Shown one piece after another: positions 59,994-64,000 of a stretch of DNA of 64,000 bases. Every line of letters begins with the position of its first letter. Position 1 is the stretch's first letter. The translations under genes were made by a program, and so were the position numbers. Source of the DNA: Cunninghamia lanceolata (lineage: Eukaryota > Streptophyta > Pinopsida > Cupressales > Cupressaceae); NCBI GenBank assembly GCA_027924645.1, contig BSBN01001482.1:11736001-11800000 (forward strand). The letters are read 5' to 3'. Under the pieces are notes generated by a model. That model did no database searches. It saw nothing but the letters and a program-made list of their open reading frames with translations, and was not told the DNA's origin.

Positions 59994-60257
59994 TCAGCAA
60001 TGATCCATGATGCAGTCTATATGATCATGAATGTCACTGGCTACTATCAGCAACTGCCTCATCATCATCATCACCATCGTGATCATCATCATCATGATCA
60101 TCATCTCATGATCATCATCGTCATCATCATCATCGTCATCAGCCTCGGCGTCTTCTGTATCTGCATCATCATCATCCTCTGCCATGTGATCTATACCAAA
60201 ACCAACATAATCTGGATCTATATCATGAGGATCATCTTGATCTTCTGGAAGACTCAT
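59994..60257 (-). CDS. Acidic frame with Asp run, doubtful
   Basis: The minus-strand frame begins MSLPEDQDDPHDIDPDYV and is followed by GFGIDHMAEDDDDAD, then a run of ten Asp encoded by a GAT/GAC triplet repeat (60060-60180), after which it becomes Met-rich repeat translation. The first 50 codons look coding-like and could be an acidic exon of a broken gene. The remainder is simple repeat. No family is recognisable. Confidence 0.25.
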   Translation of the reverse strand: MSLPEDQDDPHDIDPDYVGFGIDHMAEDDDDADTEDAEADDDDDDDDDDHEMMIMMMMITMVMMMMRQLLIVASDIHDHIDCIMDHC

Positions 60258-62949
60258 GTTCTACAAAAAAAATTATATCTAATATTACAACATATGAAAT
60301 GAAACCATAATCATATTACATCATATCAAAGTGCACATACCATAATAAAATTTCAAAAAGTTATAGCTAATATGTCATTCCAATGATGTAAAACATGCAA
60401 CAATTCTAATGAACGTTAGTAAAGTATCATAAAAAAATTTGTTATACAATTTAACTATCAACTATAAATTCTATTACATAACCTTAAGTGCCACAAATTG
60501 CTTGGTCCATGTATGTTATTTTTCACTATTAATCTAATAACCTGCATTAGATAGAAACATTAAAAAGTTTTTAAGTAGTAGTTGATTAAATTCTCTTACA
60601 TGTCATTAAGGAATGCACTTTTTTTTTCAATAATTATTTATCTTAAGGTTCATGGATGATTGGGACTAGTCAACACAGACCTTATGGTTACCATCAATTC
60701 CATCTCTTTGGTATTGAAAACTATGGTTGCATTAATTCTATGATGGCAATGAGAGGATACAATGACTGCCCTAGATTTTTTGTAATGACAACAATCCTAT
60801 TTAACACTGAATTATGATTCATTCCCATAGTGGGATCTTCTCAGAGGAGTTTCAAACTCATACTCATAGATTCATGGTTTTATATCACATATGTTATGGT
60901 AACAACAAGGGATTCCAACTGTGGTTACAATTGCTAAGACTGCCCTCATTTGTGACTGTAACAAGGTTCTTCGACAACACTATCTTTCTCTTCACACTGG
61001 GTACTATATAGGCCAAGATTGGGTTGAAGAAATCACTTGATGGTTACCTATATAGTGATAGCACACCCTAATACCCCCATGCATTCTAAATAGCTTGAGA
61101 TTTATACAATGCTCAACCAAGATGAAATTGTATCACTGTACCACACTTAACTATGACAGTCCCTTCTTGACAACAATTTGTAATATTTAGACTATTGGGA
61201 TCCTTGCCACAAATAAATATTAGGTCAATGACACAAGGATTTTAAACAAAAACCACAATCCCAACTCTATATCCATCCCCTTGGCAGTCTCAAGGGCCAC
61301 CTTGAGACAAAAAATGCTAATGTACTATTATGACAGTTATGATTGTCCTCCATCGTTTCATTGTGCATTTGAAACTTGAGATAAGGATTGGGGAGGTCTC
61401 CATTGGTATTTTGTCATAGACAATTTGGGAATAGTAGGCCCCCATCTTATCAATAAGGAAGATTATATAAATCTTAAATAAAACAAGAAAAACCTCATGG
61501 CTGTCTTGCATGTTAGCAAATTGACTGTGACAGTAGTACGGTTAGTCAATAATTTCCACACCTTTATATTCAATCTTCGGATCATTAGGGGGTAAAAGCA
61601 TGTAAAATACTCATGGCAAGATTTTTAAAATAGGAATATTCAACTTCAAGTATTTCTGCAGACCCTAGGAAGGTGGATGTAAACTTAGTGACTATAATTA
61701 CTACCACAAAGACTATCCCCTTTGTGACTATGACAAGGTAACATTGTCATGCTCTTTATGACAATCCCTTCTCCAATGGGTGATGGCCTAATAACACTTA
61801 TCTCCTTTGTGATTTCAATTCATGTCTAATGCACTATCATAGGAGTCTTGACAGTCCTTATGTATTAGTGAAGAAAGCTTCTAACAAATCTCAAAGGAGG
61901 GCTTAAGATTACATACAAAGTCCTAGCCTTCATACCCTAGTCACATATCACCCCTCTAAGAAGACCTCAAGACTTTATGGGTTCCAAACATAACACAAAC
62001 CCAGTCCTATATGACTGACACTACCCTAGGTCTCTCAAAATTCTTATATCAACCTTCCCTTGTCTAGAAAGGGTCTTGAAACTCCATTGTCCCTGCTAGT
62101 CTGAACTTGGAATGGTTAATATAATGATTCTACTACAATGCATAGTTAGGGCTACACTAAGGAAGTCCTACCTACCCTAAGGAAGTCCTACCCACACCTA
62201 AACTATGATGTATCCATGATCTTATCAAGCATGATCTTATGATAGTGTTTGGACTAAACTTCTATAGTTTTAGGGCATTCACACATCTCAGTTACAGTGT
62301 GGTGTGTGAGGAATTATTACCAAATGGTTGCTACCATGCGCATAAACTATACACATATCTGAAGACTGTAATATGACATTATTGTGATGGAATCATAGGT
62401 TGGAATTAAAGCTAGGCCTCATACCATTTTAAATTGATTACTTGCAAAAAAATCTGATATGAGAGCCATTGTGTCCTTGAATACCATTTAACCAGCCTAT
62501 GGACCTAGTGCAAGGTGTACAACAAGTCTAAGAAGCAACAACATCCTTCTTTCTGTCATACTGAGAACCATAAAATAATGGATTTAAATCATGGAACATA
62601 TATAATTGATACCTTTAATGCATCTTCCATGCAAGTGAGTTTAAAACTGAAGATTTGGGTTTAGGAAAGGGCTTATGAATAAATGTTCATTAGAAAAGAA
62701 AGAAAACAAATAGTTTTGAAATGGAAAAAACAAAAATCACAAAATCTAAAGGTTTCCATATTCCTCTAAGCCCTTCTTTATCCACACATCTACTTGGAGT
62801 GCAACTTTGATCTTCCTTCAAATCACCTTGACTTCATAAGGAATCCAAAATGGGATCAGTCATAAGAAGGAGGCAAGCAAACAAGGGTTTGTTTTTCATT
62901 ATTATCCCATCAAACTTAAGCATATGAGATAGCATAGCACACACAAAAT
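60258..62949. other. No gene recognised
   Basis: AT-rich DNA. The phrases TGTGACTATGACAAGG and CTATGACAGTCCC recur loosely between 60.9 and 61.9 kb, which may be a very old repeat. GGAAGTCCTACC occurs twice at 62161-62192. Confidence 0.5.
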
Positions 62950-63957
62950 GTTGTGGATAATGACCACAAGATTAGGTTAATTGCAACCACTTTTTGTAAG
63001 CAAGCACAAGACTAGTATACTCATTATGATCCTAATGGCACCAAGAATGATAATCTTGGTAAACTGCTAAGATATTTCCTTCCCAATTTCAATTGCCCTA
63101 AGATGGTGCATCATAATATTGTGGCATTAAAGGAAATAAGGCAACAATCAGGAGATATTGTGTGTAGGTATGATCAACGCTCTAAGGAATTGGTGTTAAA
63201 GATTGACCCAACTATAAAATGTTGAAATTTAGAAGGAATGATTTATTGGTAGGCTAATTGCACATATCCAACATGAACTAGTTTAGCTCATTCTCCCTAA
63301 TTAAAAAGTTGCCTTAAAAGTTGTGTTGAGATTATAAAAATTAGGGGAAGCCCCAACATATGATTCTACTACATGCCTAAAAGAACAAATGGAAAAATGG
63401 TCATGCAAATAGTACAACTTGCAAGTGAAACTCTTAAGCAATGTGGTTTATGATGAACAAATTTCCACACTAAGGGGCATACAACTACAAACTATCTAGT
63501 GGTGGGAGCTCAAGCTATTAATGCCACATAGTTCCCTCTTGCTCAACACATACCTAATTACACCATATGTCATGAGACTCGTGAAATTGTCCACTACTGC
63601 AAAAGTGAAAGGATGTTCCTATCAATTACTAGTGCAAGGTTTGTCACACATCCACCCATGACACTACCACCTAAAAAGTAGTACAAGTCCTCCACAAGGC
63701 AAGAGGAAAACAAAATTAAACACAACCACACAACCCCAGTCACAACCACAATAGATGGTGTTATGCTATTAGGAGCCATAATATATGGAGCATGGAGGAA
63801 ATCAAGGAGGCCATGGTAGAGTATACAATAGAGGAATCTATTGCTACTAGTGTGGAGAACATGGGCATACCTCGCATAGTTGTACAAAGTTTACAATGTA
63901 TACTTATTATGATGTTGATCACAAGATAGAGGATTTCCCTACATTGTTGCAACTATT
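62950..63957 (+). pseudogene. Decayed gag of an LTR element running off the right edge
   Basis: Fragments of coding in changing frames end in a glycine-rich linker (GGNQGGHGRVYNRG) and a CCHC zinc knuckle at 63842-63883, CYxCGEHGHTSHSC, where x is TAG in place of CAG. The following DVDHKIEDFPTLL is typical of gag after a knuckle. An upstream piece, CRYDQRSKELVLKIDPTIK, lies at 63160-63220. Many stops and frameshifts. Pol would lie beyond the window. Confidence 0.65.
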
Positions 63958-64000
63958 GGAATATTCAATGATGTGCCTTTGATAAAGATGTTAATGATGT

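Noticed and set aside
60000..60302. His/Ile-rich plus-strand frame
   Set aside because: Translation of the CAT/ATC triplet repeat.

Overview
The window is plant nuclear DNA from a large, repeat-filled genome. Retrotransposons cover most of it. There is no intact gene, operon, rRNA gene or CRISPR array. AT richness, canonical GT..AG splice borders, plant-type LINE, CACTA, Ty1/copia and Ty3/gypsy elements, and LTR pairs that differ at many sites point to a seed plant with slow repeat removal. A gymnosperm fits best, but this is an inference; the species cannot be read from the sequence.

Layout. (1) 1-1200: right end of an LTR element that runs in from the left. (2) 1217-2074: spliced fragment of an unrecognised cysteine-rich gene. 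(3) 4.5-7.6 kb: hairpin motifs, a minisatellite and a decayed multi-exon minus-strand gene of unknown family, whose long exon stays in one frame over 435 codons. (4) 8070-8171: a cleanly bordered exon of ribosomal protein L14. (5) 12458-12692: four foldbacks. (6) 12.8-49.15 kb: one stack of nested insertions. (7) 49.15-50.6 kb: LTR and gag start of a minus-strand element. (8) 50774: left end of a CACTA-type DNA transposon with a 12-bp minisatellite of about 750 bp. (9) 51874-59553: a nearly complete LINE with a 12-bp target duplication. (10) 59.6-63 kb: mostly empty AT-rich DNA. (11) 62.95-63.96 kb: gag remnant with a zinc knuckle.

The nest reads like stratigraphy. Element A (12814-49150) contains Ty3/gypsy element B (16780-47244, target duplication TAAAC). 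B's 5' LTR was hit by chromodomain Ty3/gypsy element C (17566-38956, CTTAT). C's RNase H was split by non-autonomous element D (21249-28910), and C's integrase by minus-strand Ty1/copia element E (29548-36914, ATTTG). E's RNase H was split by solo LTR F (30921-32004, GCTTC). Where the interrupted reading frame can be checked (C by D, C by E, E by F), it resumes on the far side. All elements with a visible primer binding site (A to E, and G at 49.4 kb) use the initiator-Met tRNA type.

Nothing here forms a working pathway. Every coding region carries stops or frameshifts, often of the C-to-T or G-to-A kind expected from decay of methylated DNA. The least explained items are element D, which has a gag with four zinc knuckles plus a second reading frame of about 1160 codons but no polymerase, the minus-strand gene at 5.9-7.6 kb, and the CACTA-associated minisatellite.
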